Made by a program: the position numbers and the translations under genes. The notes under the pieces were generated by a model. The model was not told the DNA's origin. It worked only from the letters and a program-made list of their open reading frames with translations, and did no database searches. Positions 1 to 7,965 of a stretch of 64,000 nucleotides of DNA are shown piece by piece (position 1 is the stretch's first letter; every line of letters starts with the position of its first letter). The stretch is from JAAXQD01 sp963790095 (GTDB taxonomy: Bacteria > Desulfobacterota > Desulfobacteria > Desulfobacterales > UBA11574), in the NCBI GenBank assembly GCA_963790095.1, contig CAWBNO010000034.1, positions 1 to 64,000 of the forward strand. The letters run 5' to 3'.

Positions 1-122
1 TTATACCGGACAAGAATATCGCGCCAGGCCAGGAAGTAGAACAGTTCCCGATAATTCCACAGGTCTTTCCAGTATAGACGCTCTGTGCGGCCTGCCTCAA
101 TTATAAGTTCTCTGCTTGGCAT
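1..122 (-). CDS. Polysaccharide ABC-2 transporter permease, N-terminal fragment
   Basis: Only the first 40 codons are present; the gene runs off the left edge. The reverse strand starts with ATG at 120-122 and reads MPSRELIIEAGRTERLY, then WKDLWNYRELFYFLAWRDI and LVRY. The W-x-D-L-W-x-Y-R-E-L-x-Y-F-L-x-W-R-D-I pattern is the cytoplasmic N-terminus typical of TagG/Wzm-type permeases, which export O-antigen or other polysaccharide with a separate ATPase. The start is clear, but no transmembrane segment is reached. The winged-helix gene immediately upstream on the same strand suggests a surface-polysaccharide locus to the left of this window. Function rests on this short signature. Confidence 0.75.
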   Translation of the reverse strand, partial: MPSRELIIEAGRTERLYWKDLWNYRELFYFLAWRDILVRY

Positions 123-234
123 TTACCCAGCTCTGCTCTGTTAGTTACATCATGTGAAATAATATAACCTTCTGGAAAATAACAACATATTAGACGATTA
201 AGGCTTAAATCTTTGGATAAAACATTAAATCGGT

Positions 235-816
235 TTATTTTTTCTCCGCTTCCCAAATTAATATGTTGGGACACGCTTTTAACTTGGGCTCGAATTCTTT
301 GTACTCATCCCGGCTCATTACCAGGGAGCGAATTTTGCGTTTGATATATCGTTCAGTTTTTCTGCTCAAATCGTTGAGATGATATTGGTCAATATCACCC
401 ACCAGCAAAAGATCTATAATGCCGGTGTCTTTACCTTCTGCATAGTCGTCGAGCAAGTAGGCGCGCTCAAGATCGCCGAGTCGCGTGACGATGCCGTCAA
501 TCACCTGATCGATGCCCATAACTTTGCTGACCATGGATTTGAGTTCCGGAAACAGTGGATGTTTCTCATTGGCCTTGTAAAAGACCTGACGACCGCTTTT
601 ATGGGATGCAAGGAGTTTGATTTTGGTGAGCTGGTTGAGTTCTTCCCGGACCGAATTCGTTGATACATTAAATTCTTTGGCCAATTCCCTCAGGTATGAG
701 CGGGTGTCTGGATTAAAGAAAAAACGGATCAGCAGCTTGATACGGGTTTTTGACGAAATGAGTCCTGTGAATAAATTGTCCAAAACGGTTCCTTTATGAG
801 TAGTTTTACTACTCAT
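235..816 (-). CDS. ArsR-like winged-helix regulator with nucleotidyltransferase-like C-terminus
   Basis: Residues about 18-95 form a winged-helix domain with a recognisable helix-turn-helix (YLRELAKEFNVSTNSVREEL). Residues about 105-180 resemble the nucleotidyltransferase-like fold that follows such domains in regulators near polysaccharide genes (IIDLLLVGDID); I see no clear catalytic motif there. It is probably a DNA-binding repressor of itself and perhaps of the permease locus downstream. The start is doubtful. ATG at 814-816 has no Shine-Dalgarno and lies inside a palindrome and a likely -10 box. TTG at 781-783 (codon 12) is preceded by AAAGGAA at a good distance and may be the true start. 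Confidence 0.75.
   Translation of the reverse strand: MSSKTTHKGTVLDNLFTGLISSKTRIKLLIRFFFNPDTRSYLRELAKEFNVSTNSVREELNQLTKIKLLASHKSGRQVFYKANEKHPLFPELKSMVSKVMGIDQVIDGIVTRLGDLERAYLLDDYAEGKDTGIIDLLLVGDIDQYHLNDLSRKTERYIKRKIRSLVMSRDEYKEFEPKLKACPNILIWEAEKK
796..816. promoter_or_regulatory. Perfect palindrome over the regulator start (candidate autoregulatory operator)
   Basis: Arms ATGAGTAGT (796-804) and ACTACTCAT (808-816) are exact inverse complements around a 3-bp spacer. The element coincides with codons 1-7 of the longest reading of the winged-helix gene and overlaps the predicted -10 box. A dimeric DNA-binding protein could repress its own transcription here. Operator function is inferred. Confidence 0.5.
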
Positions 817-839
817 AACATATTCACAATTTTTGTCAA
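812..839 (-). promoter_or_regulatory. Extended -10 promoter for the winged-helix regulator
   Basis: On the reverse strand there is TTGACA (834-839), a 16-bp spacer, and TATGAG (812-817) preceded by TG at the extended -10 position. Transcription would start inside or just past the palindrome, which favours the downstream TTG start. Confidence 0.45.
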
Positions 840-1130
840 TTATTTTTTATTAAAAGTTTAATTGTCATTGAATATTGATTTATGGTAACATTTTAGCCAC
901 TAAGTCACTAAGGCACAAAGAAGGAGTACAAGTTAGTTCGCTTCGCTCACAATTGGAACAATGGAATGATGGAGTAATGGAAAAATGGGTTTGATGGTAT
1001 AAACAGATTGCCATTAATAAACCTGTATTTTCAGAAGTTGTAGAATTTCCGAGACGTCTTTAATAATCTTAGGGTCTTCGTGTCTTTGAGGCTGTACTAA
1101 TACGATTTTTGTTATTTAAGCATTAATATT
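840..1130. repeat. Gene-free stretch of degenerate dispersed repeats
   Basis: No credible gene. It contains short imperfect tandem units (TGGAACAATGGAATGATGGA-like, about 954-985), phrases of the CACTAAGGCACAAAG type (about 898-919), and the 1034-1054 copy of a 21-bp sequence that recurs exactly at 7923-7943. It resembles the decayed intergenic repeats also seen before lexA. Confidence 0.5.
1034..1054 (+). repeat. 21-bp dispersed repeat, copy 1
   Basis: This 21-bp sequence with core GTTGTAGAATTTCCGAGAC is identical to 7923-7943 and in the same orientation. In both places it lies 20-100 bp before a gene start, at the end of a decayed repeat tract. Confidence 0.6.
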
Positions 1131-1154
1131 TTGGGAGGAATAACGATACATAAC

Positions 1155-1868
1155 ATGGAAAAAATTACACCTGAAACTCACGACAAGTACATAAAAGGCC
1201 TGATGGACATCAGCCGGGCCATTACATCGGATCTTTATCTGGAAGATATTCTCAAACTGATTGTGATGGTCACGGCCAAAGTTACCGGTGTTGAAATCTG
1301 TTCCTTGTGGCTCATTGACGAGAGCACGACACCCAAAAAGATCCGGCTCAAAGCCACCCAAGCCATTGATCCCGATTATGTGAAAGACCGATCATTAAAT
1401 ATGGATGAAGGGGTGGTGGGCTTTGTGGCCACGCATAAATATCCGCTGATTATCAAAGATGTTTTGAAAGAACCCCGGTTCAAAGAAAAAGAGATGGCCA
1501 AAAATCTGGGGCTGATATCCATGCTAGGCGTCCCGCTTCAGGTACAGGATGAAAAAGTGATCGGCGTCCTCAACTGCTTTACCGCCCAGCCGTATGACTT
1601 TTCCGAAACAGAGGTAAACCTCATAAAAACCGTCGCCAATCAAGCTGCGGCGGCCATCATTAATACGGAACTGATGGTAAAAACAAAGGTTATCCAGGAG
1701 GAGCTCGAGACCCGAAAACTTGTGGAACGGGCCAAAGAGGTTCTCATGCGCCGACGGAAGATGAACGGAAACGATGCATTTCGATGGATCCAAAAGCGGA
1801 GTATGGACTCGCGAAAGTCCATGCGCCTCGTGGCTGAAGCGGTTTTGCTATCTGAAGAATTCGAATAA
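1155..1868 (+). CDS. GAF-ANTAR sensory antiterminator
   Basis: A cytoplasmic sensor of 237 residues. Residues about 20-170 form a GAF domain (SLWLIDE, GVVGFVATHKYP, LGVPLQVQDEKVIGVLNC, FSETEVNLIKTVANQAA). After a coiled linker, the last ~55 residues (LVERAKEVLMRRRKMNGNDAFRWIQKRSMDSRKSMRLVAEAVL) form an ANTAR domain, which in this family binds paired hairpins in mRNA to prevent termination. The ligand and RNA target are unknown. ATG at 1155 is preferred; a GGGAGGA at 1133-1139 lies about 15 bases upstream, rather far, and a TTG at 1131 overlaps it. It is a single gene with repeats on both sides. Confidence 0.85.
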   Translation: MEKITPETHDKYIKGLMDISRAITSDLYLEDILKLIVMVTAKVTGVEICSLWLIDESTTPKKIRLKATQAIDPDYVKDRSLNMDEGVVGFVATHKYPLIIKDVLKEPRFKEKEMAKNLGLISMLGVPLQVQDEKVIGVLNCFTAQPYDFSETEVNLIKTVANQAAAAIINTELMVKTKVIQEELETRKLVERAKEVLMRRRKMNGNDAFRWIQKRSMDSRKSMRLVAEAVLLSEEFE

Positions 1869-1942
1869 CCTAACTCGGACCAGCTGGAAGCAAACAGAAT
1901 ACTTTAATAATTTAGCTTGCTGTGCCATTTAATGAAGAGATA

Positions 1943-2024
1943 GATACTTGATGATCGATGCTGGATAAAACAAGGATAGCTTCACTTCTTAAAGGCCAGC
2001 ATCCAGAAACCAGCATCAAGTATC
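1943..2024. repeat. Inverted repeat between convergent genes
   Basis: The left arm GATACTTGATG (1943-1953) plus GATGCTGG (1957-1964) pairs with CCAGCATCAAGTATC (2010-2024); a second CCAGCATC lies at 1996-2003. It lies between the convergent ends of the GAF-ANTAR and BrkB-type genes. No T-run adjoins it, so it is more likely a dispersed repeat remnant than a terminator. Confidence 0.45.
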
Positions 2025-2095
2025 TTTTCCATAGAGGTTCAACATGGCGTAATAAAAAAAATTGCACAAAAAGCACAGAATTTCCAACCAAGGAA

Positions 2096-3433
2096 CTAAA
2101 TGTCTTTCAATAGGCAATTTGCCGGAGATTTTTCAATTTCAGCGCTGAACGTCCACAGTACTTCCGACAATGACTGTAGTTCCGGGGTCTGCGCAACCGG
2201 GATGTTATCCACGCCTTTCTGCTCCAGAGCTTCAATGATCGATTTAATGGTAATGATATTTATGTCACGGGCCGGTTGATAGGCCAATTTTTCATTCCCT
2301 TTTATTTCAGCAATGGATAGAATTTCGCTATCGACGAGTTCATCGAGCACCTCCTGCACCAGACGAATCGGAATCTCCAGAGTTTGTGATAGGCTGGAAG
2401 CCGTTTGCGGCATTTTTCCTTTTGAGAAAGTGGAGATAACGCGATGGGCAATTTGAAGGGTTAACAATCTTTTAAATGCCGGGCTGATTTGACGACGATC
2501 CGGCTCAAATTCGTACGTATCCACATATTGATAAGCAAAAGAGATTTCTGCTCCAAAAAGAACAATCAGCCAGCTCAACTGTAGCCATATTAAAAATAAC
2601 GGAAGTGCGGCGAAACTTCCGTATATCGCATTATACTTCGCCATTCCCACCTGAAAATAAATATAGGCCAACTGGGCAATCTGATAAATGGTTCCGGCTA
2701 TAATGCCGGCCATAAATCCGGAGCTGAAATTAACCCTAGTATTGGGCATTAAAATATAGGTAAATATAAAAAGTATCCATACCAGACAATAGGGTATGAA
2801 TTTCAGCATTACGAAGATGACCGGGCTAAACATTCCTATCAGCGCTACTTTTTCGGTGATTATTGTAATCTTGGCCGTTATAAATACTGTAGCACTGCTG
2901 GACATGATGACGAGTATGGGAGAGATCAGTATAATCGAAAGATAGTCGCTGAATTTTCTCCCGAAAGTGCGGGGTGTTTTTATCTCCCAGATATCATTCA
3001 TCGAATTCTCGATATTGCTTAATAGTCTGATAACCGACCAAAAAAGGAATGCTATACCTATGCCGACAATTACGCCTTCTTTTGTATTTTCAAGAAGCGA
3101 GCGGGCAAAATCAAAAATGCGTATCAACACTTCTTCCTGTCCCGAGAATTTTTCCAATAGTTGTTTCTCAAGAAGTTTTTGAAATCCGAAACCTTTTGCG
3201 ATCCCGAAGGCCATGGCCACCACAGGAACAATGGAGAGTATGGAATAAAAGGTCAGCGCCGATGCCCTTAACGGACATTGGTCTTGTCCAAATCCGCGGG
3301 TCGCCAAAAGAAGAATTCGAAGTTGTTTGATTAAAAAGTATTTCATGGGTGGAAAATCTTTTTTTCGAATTCTCCAAATATCGGTATTAATAAAGTTGAT
3401 CGTTTTCGATTTTAAAGCAAGAATGTCCACCAT
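2096..3433 (-). CDS. YihY/BrkB-family inner-membrane protein with C-terminal winged helix
   Basis: An integral membrane protein of 445 residues. The family signature RASALTFYSILSIVP follows a basic N-terminus near residue 60, with about six hydrophobic segments between residues 70 and 310 (for example GVIVGIGIAFLFWSVIRLLSNIE and LPLFLIWLQLSWLIVLFGAEISFAY, each a membrane span). The last ~120 residues are soluble and resemble a winged-helix domain (TASSLSQTLEIPIRLVQEVLDELVDSEIL), as in many bacterial YihY relatives. The family was once mislabelled ribonuclease BN; its transport or envelope role is not settled. The gene is transcribed towards the GAF-ANTAR gene. Confidence 0.85.
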   Translation of the reverse strand: MVDILALKSKTINFINTDIWRIRKKDFPPMKYFLIKQLRILLLATRGFGQDQCPLRASALTFYSILSIVPVVAMAFGIAKGFGFQKLLEKQLLEKFSGQEEVLIRIFDFARSLLENTKEGVIVGIGIAFLFWSVIRLLSNIENSMNDIWEIKTPRTFGRKFSDYLSIILISPILVIMSSSATVFITAKITIITEKVALIGMFSPVIFVMLKFIPYCLVWILFIFTYILMPNTRVNFSSGFMAGIIAGTIYQIAQLAYIYFQVGMAKYNAIYGSFAALPLFLIWLQLSWLIVLFGAEISFAYQYVDTYEFEPDRRQISPAFKRLLTLQIAHRVISTFSKGKMPQTASSLSQTLEIPIRLVQEVLDELVDSEILSIAEIKGNEKLAYQPARDINIITIKSIIEALEQKGVDNIPVAQTPELQSLSEVLWTFSAEIEKSPANCLLKDI

Positions 3434-3492
3434 TGATATTGTCCTCCGCAGTTCAAATGATCCCTATGGGAAAACACCTGTTTCCGGAAAAA

Positions 3493-4218
3493 TTACAAAA
3501 GGGAAAAAGCGTGGCTCATGGGGAGCCCGGCTGCAATCATCTTATTGAAAACCGAAACCATATCATAGGGTATGAATTTCACTTGGATGGTGTCTTTCGA
3601 AGTGTCCCAAATGACATATTTGGCGTTATTGTTTCCGTCCCTCGGCTGGCCAACGCTCCCGATGTTGATGATGTATTGATTTTTTCTGTTAAGGTTGACG
3701 ACGCTTTGGGTCAGCGATGAACGGGTAATTCCGGTACCGTTAAAGTCTATAATTTGAAGGAGGTGCGTATGCCCAATAAAACAAATTCTTTCTTTTAGTT
3801 GTTTAAAAGCATCTTGCATCTGGTCTTCTGAAACCTGAAAGAGATAGGTGGTCGCTGAATCGGGCGGGAAACCATGAACAAACCGGCAGTCGTGATGAAT
3901 CAAGAATGGTTTTAGTTCTGAAATGAAATTGATTGTATTTCCAGAGAGTAGTTCAATGGTCCTAAGAAGCGACTTGCGGGCCAGAGGATTGAACCATTGG
4001 AGATAGTTTTGATCGGTTACGGCCAGTTCATGGTTGCCCATGACACATGGGATGTCAAGATCTTTGATCATCGTAACGACCGGGTCAGGATCAGGACCAT
4101 AACCGATGGTGTCACCCAGGCAGATCACGCTGTCGACATTCGATCGGCCAATATCGAACAGAACCTGCTTGAGTGCTTCTAGGTTTGCATGAATATCAGA
4201 TATAACCGCAACTCTCAT
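3493..4218 (-). CDS. Calcineurin-like metallophosphoesterase (YfcE-type)
   Basis: A soluble protein of 241 residues with the complete metal-binding motif set: DIHAN (residues 8-12), GDTIGYGPDP, GNHE, a mid-protein HD pair, and GHTH followed by NIGSVGQPRD. Family members hydrolyse phosphodiesters or phosphomonoesters using Mn/Fe; the substrate here is unknown. It follows the TPR-GspE ATPase on the same strand after about 60 bp, so it may belong to the GTPase-ATPase operon. A paralogue with the same DIHANLEA N-terminus is at 58173-58928. Confidence 0.88.
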   Translation of the reverse strand: MRVAVISDIHANLEALKQVLFDIGRSNVDSVICLGDTIGYGPDPDPVVTMIKDLDIPCVMGNHELAVTDQNYLQWFNPLARKSLLRTIELLSGNTINFISELKPFLIHHDCRFVHGFPPDSATTYLFQVSEDQMQDAFKQLKERICFIGHTHLLQIIDFNGTGITRSSLTQSVVNLNRKNQYIINIGSVGQPRDGNNNAKYVIWDTSKDTIQVKFIPYDMVSVFNKMIAAGLPMSHAFSLL

Positions 4219-4280
4219 GGGCTTACCACCATGCCGAAGAGCCGTAGGGCCTGAACGTCCGGTTTTAGATCAGGAAGCGG

Positions 4281-6665
4281 TTAAGTGACGCAAACACGAC
4301 GGACCTCGGTGATATCGGTCAATCCTTGGAATGCCTTGGAAACACCGTCCTGAACCAGAGTGGTCATGCCGTCACTGGCTGCTTGAATAAGGAGTTCCTC
4401 GGGCGTCGCTTCTTTTTTTATCATTCTTTTAATGGTCTTTGTCCCTTCCATGAGTTCATGGATCCCGAGTCTTCCTTTATACCCGGTTCCGTAACACTCA
4501 TCACATCCTGCGGCACGATAAAGGAGCGTCTCCGGGTTGAGTTCAAGTCCGGATGAAGCGAAATATTTTTCACCGTAAATCGATCTGATTTCATCAATTT
4601 CTTCTTGGGAAGGATGGTACTCGACTCGGCATTCTTTGCATAACACTCGGGCAAGCCTTTGGGCCAGAACAGCCTGAAAGGCATCCGCAAAATTAAGGGG
4701 ATTGATCCCCATGTCGAGGAGACGTGAAACGGTTTCCGGAGCACTGTTGGTGTGCAGGGTGGAAAAAACCAAATGGCCGGTTAGGGATGCCTCAACGGCG
4801 ATGGAGGCGGTTTCTTTGTCCCGCATCTCACCGATCATAATTACATCAGGATCGGCCCTTAAAAATGCCCGCATAACTCTTGCAAAATCGAGCCCGATCT
4901 TTGACTGGCACTGGACTTGTCTGAGGCCGAGCTGCGTGATTTCCACCGGGTCTTCCGCCGTCCAAATCTTGACCCCGGGTTTGTTGATATAACCGAGAGC
5001 CGAGTGAAGGGTGGTGGTTTTTCCGGAACCGGTGGGTCCTGCCGCCAAAAACAGCCCGGTGGGTTTGGAAATGACGTTTTTCACAATGGTCAGATTCCTT
5101 TCATTCAACCCCACCTCGTCAAGCTTCATGGCGCCGGCTTCGGCCAGAATTCTCAATACCGCATCTTCATATCCTCCCACCGTGGGAAGGGTGGCAACCC
5201 GAAGTTCAAACGACTTGATCCCTTTGCGTTTGAATTTTATTTTACCGTCTTGGGGCAGACGTCTTTCAGCAATGTCAAGTCCGCTCATGATCTTGAGCCT
5301 TGACAGAATCGCTTTGGCGTGGGTAATCGGCACCTGTAAAAAATCCTGGCAAACCCCGTCAATTCTATATCGAATACCCACCGTCTTGGTTAGGGGGGAC
5401 GGTTCAATATGGATATCGGAAACATTTTTTCTGTACGCTGAAATGAGAGCCTGGTCAACCAGTCGCACCACCTGGCTGGAAGATTCATCAAATTCTTCGA
5501 TGACATCTTCATCTTCATCTTCTTCAAATTCAATGTCCGGCATGATGTCAAAGGCATCAACGGCAGTCTCTTCAGCAGTCCTTCCGGATTGGGTCTTCTG
5601 GTCAAAGAAGTGGTTAATAATTTTTGAGATATCTTCTTTTATGCCGACGAAATAGTTGATATTGTTGGTATACACCAGGGTTGCAATATGATCGGTTTTA
5701 ATAAGATCCGTTGGGTCGTCAATCAAAATGTCGACAGCCCCGCTTTTCATATCCCAGTTCAACGGGACCCAGTTATATTGAATAAGAAACGACTGTTTCA
5801 GTTTGGTTAGCAGTTCGAAGGGGACGGACATATCGGGGTCAAATGCCACGAAAGGACATTTGTAGAACAAAGAAAGAGATTTGCCGATGGTTTCTTTTTT
5901 TATCCGGTTCTGTTCCATGAGGATCTGTTCGACGCTTTTCTTTGTTTTTTTGGACAGGGCCAACGCTTGTTGTAACTGGCTGGTTGTAACGAGTTTGGAT
6001 TCGAGGAGGTAACCGTATCTCGAATTATAAGCGCGACTTTTCTGGAGCGCTTCAATTCGATCCATCAGTCCGTCATAGTTTGGATTAATATTTTTAACGG
6101 TCTCATAAATTTCAAGTGCAAGATCGGGCTGTCTTTGGTTTTCCATCTCTTTGCCGAGCTCAAAATGGACATCTGCTTTGTCAGGATCATTTAATTTTTT
6201 TTCTCTAAAAATTTGTTCAACCTGATCGATAACCCTTGATGGAGGATAGATGGCAAAAAGGCATTCCGCTAAATTGGCGATGATTTCTTTGACCGGATAA
6301 TCGTGGTCAAATAGTTTAGTATATTCTTCAACAGCCTCTTTATAAAGTCCCAATTCCTTTAACGATAAGGCACTGGTAACCGTAGCCTGAACGTTTTCAT
6401 CGGAACCCCAGGTTTTTTTAAGGTAGGAAATGTCCTGCTCGGAGAGTGAAGGATCTTCTTTTTCAAGACGCCGGATACCTTCTTGGAGCAAGTCAATTTT
6501 TTCGGTGATGTTTTTTTTGGTTTCCGGATCGATTTTTGGAAAAACAGCAAGAATATCTTCGTATATGCCGAGTGATTCTGAAAAGAGTTTTTGAGATCTG
6601 TATGCCTCGGCTTCTCTTATTTTCAGATCGATATCTATTTTATCATTTTCATGGACTTCGCTCAT
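4281..6665 (-). CDS. TPR-fused GspE/PilB-type secretion ATPase
   Basis: A hexameric traffic ATPase of 794 residues for type II secretion or type IV pilus assembly. Residues 1-210 are TPR-like helices not found in standard GspE. Residues about 220-350 are the MshEN/GspE N-terminal domain (LLESKLVTTSQLQQALALSKKT), followed by an acidic linker rich in D/E and then the ATPase core: Walker A GPTGSGKT from about 543, Walker B RADPDVIMIGEMRD about 603-616, and a four-cysteine zinc site (CKEC, CDEC). ATG at 6663-6665 sits 9 bases after GGAGG; a TTG two codons earlier is too close. No pilin or platform gene is nearby. The TPR start resembles that of the protein at 47262, and an MglA-like GTPase lies directly upstream. 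Confidence 0.9.
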   Translation of the reverse strand: MSEVHENDKIDIDLKIREAEAYRSQKLFSESLGIYEDILAVFPKIDPETKKNITEKIDLLQEGIRRLEKEDPSLSEQDISYLKKTWGSDENVQATVTSALSLKELGLYKEAVEEYTKLFDHDYPVKEIIANLAECLFAIYPPSRVIDQVEQIFREKKLNDPDKADVHFELGKEMENQRQPDLALEIYETVKNINPNYDGLMDRIEALQKSRAYNSRYGYLLESKLVTTSQLQQALALSKKTKKSVEQILMEQNRIKKETIGKSLSLFYKCPFVAFDPDMSVPFELLTKLKQSFLIQYNWVPLNWDMKSGAVDILIDDPTDLIKTDHIATLVYTNNINYFVGIKEDISKIINHFFDQKTQSGRTAEETAVDAFDIMPDIEFEEDEDEDVIEEFDESSSQVVRLVDQALISAYRKNVSDIHIEPSPLTKTVGIRYRIDGVCQDFLQVPITHAKAILSRLKIMSGLDIAERRLPQDGKIKFKRKGIKSFELRVATLPTVGGYEDAVLRILAEAGAMKLDEVGLNERNLTIVKNVISKPTGLFLAAGPTGSGKTTTLHSALGYINKPGVKIWTAEDPVEITQLGLRQVQCQSKIGLDFARVMRAFLRADPDVIMIGEMRDKETASIAVEASLTGHLVFSTLHTNSAPETVSRLLDMGINPLNFADAFQAVLAQRLARVLCKECRVEYHPSQEEIDEIRSIYGEKYFASSGLELNPETLLYRAAGCDECYGTGYKGRLGIHELMEGTKTIKRMIKKEATPEELLIQAASDGMTTLVQDGVSKAFQGLTDITEVRRVCVT

Positions 6666-6742
6666 GGTCAAAAACCTCCGGTCGTTCCCATTGATCCGGC
6701 GTTTACACTGATAAAAAGGTTTCCCTTGAGATATAAATGAGG

Positions 6743-7345
6743 TTACAATTTATCCTGTAATGAAGCTACGGTCAAAGATATTATTTTTTTAACGGTTTCA
6801 ATGACATTGACCCCCTGGATGGCGCTTGCTTCAAAAGACGGCGCCTTTAATTCACTGTTCAGGTCTTTTTCCAGTGTTTCATATGGCAAAAGGGGGATGT
6901 TCTGTTCAGCCAAATCCCTTTTATTGTATTGAAAGACAAGGGGGGTCTTGGAAATATCTTTATCAAAGATGGTGAGATTTTCCTTTAGATCCTCGAAGGA
7001 CGCGATGTTTAAATTTTGCCTTAGGACCATGGAGTCCGCTACAAAAACAATACCATCCGTGCCCCTTAATACCAATTTCTTGGTTGTGGCATACTTGATC
7101 TGTCCGGGAACGGTATAGAGTTGCACCTTGATGTTGTATCCCTTGACGGTACCGATCTCCAAGGGTAAGGAGTCATAAAAAAGCGTACGGTCACCATGTG
7201 TTTTTATGGATGCCAACTTCCCTTTGATACGCTTTTCGAATTTTTTATAAATATATTCCAAGTTGCTTGTTTTTCCAGCACGCCCCGGGCCATAATAGAC
7301 CAATTTTACTTCAACCTCCTTCTTATCCGAATTTATCAGCGCCAA
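6743..7345 (-). CDS. MglA-like small Ras-superfamily GTPase
   Basis: A small GTPase of 200 residues. The P-loop GPGRAGKTS is at residues 19-27, a GDRTLFYD switch region follows, then TVPGQ, which replaces the usual DxxGQ and is a hallmark of MglA-like proteins, and the guanine-specificity motif NKRD. In Myxococcus, MglA controls polarity and motility through a Roadblock partner; no Roadblock gene is visible here. TTG at 7343-7345 is the start, with AGAGGA 7 bases upstream. The GspE/PilB ATPase follows on the same strand after about 77 bp, so the pair may be functionally coupled. Its paralogue at 48410 shares all motifs. Confidence 0.9.
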   Translation of the reverse strand: MALINSDKKEVEVKLVYYGPGRAGKTSNLEYIYKKFEKRIKGKLASIKTHGDRTLFYDSLPLEIGTVKGYNIKVQLYTVPGQIKYATTKKLVLRGTDGIVFVADSMVLRQNLNIASFEDLKENLTIFDKDISKTPLVFQYNKRDLAEQNIPLLPYETLEKDLNSELKAPSFEASAIQGVNVIETVKKIISLTVASLQDKL

Positions 7346-7612
7346 AACAGTTTCCTCTCTATGCTTATGAAATCTTGAGGGGAAAATTTATTCCCCTTAA
7401 GTTTTAAACCTCAAGTATCAATAACTTATCATTTCCATTATATTTTATCAATAAAATAATAATACGAACCCACCGCATTCGTGTGCCCGTAATAAGCTCA
7501 TTTCATCGAATTGTCAATTTATACCTTATTCACAACCACTTTTAAAATATACATTTTCTATACAATAATATTTACATTGACATTTACATTTACTGTGTTA
7601 ACGTGGAATTCA

Positions 7613-7655
7613 CCGTGCGCCTCCCGCCATATAGCAGGAGAACGATGGCGCACGG
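7613..7655. repeat. Strong hairpin with 9-bp perfect stem
   Basis: CCGTGCGCC (7613-7621) pairs with GGCGCACGG (7647-7655), and flanking AATT sequences extend the pairing. A nested CTCC...GGAG (7620-7640) sits inside. The neighbouring DNA is AT-rich, so the hairpin stands out. No T-run or gene explains it. Confidence 0.45.
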
Positions 7656-7880
7656 AATTGTTCAAACATTCTTTTTGGCAGAGAATTTAAAATAGAAATC
7701 CCAAGATGTGAACTTAGGGGCTTCGCCCCAATTGGAATGGTGGAATGCTGGAATAATGGGTTTTGGCATAATGCAATATTGGGTTAATGGTAAAATTTGT
7801 GTTGACGATAAAATTAAAATGGCGAATATCCTTTTAAAAACCAATCTTCCAATCTTCCAATCTTCCATTATTCCATTTTG

Positions 7881-7900
7881 GAGGCAAGCGTTCAAGCCTC
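7881..7900. promoter_or_regulatory. GAGGC-N10-GCCTC dyad upstream of lexA
   Basis: A 5-bp dyad 66 bp before the lexA start. LexA boxes vary widely in this phylum, so it could be the operator, but neither a known consensus nor a second copy upstream of the cassette genes supports it. Confidence 0.2.
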
Positions 7901-7922
7901 AAAAATATCCTATTTTTTCAAT

Positions 7923-7943
7923 AAGTTGTAGAATTTCCGAGAC
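7923..7943 (+). repeat. 21-bp dispersed repeat, copy 2
   Basis: Identical to 1034-1054. It ends 22 bp before the lexA start and just before its ribosome-binding site. Confidence 0.6.
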
Positions 7944-7965
7944 ATTAAATTAGGAGGTTTGTTCT

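Larger units (their letters stand above)
7346..7965. other. Repeat-rich gene-free stretch upstream of lexA
   Basis: About 620 bp without a convincing gene. It holds an AT-rich part (7380-7600), a 9-bp GC-rich hairpin (7613-7655), a GGGGC-TTC-GCCCC hairpin (7717-7729), and TGGAATGGTGGAATGC-like units (7731-7757). CCAATCTT units (about 7841-7865) run in the opposite sense, giving an overall inverted arrangement. The second copy of the 21-bp repeat (7923-7943) and the lexA ribosome site AGGAGG follow. Confidence 0.5.

Noticed and set aside
5011..5655. 214-codon forward frame opposite the GspE-type ATPase
   Set aside because: Serine-rich shadow of the ATPase acidic linker and Walker region.
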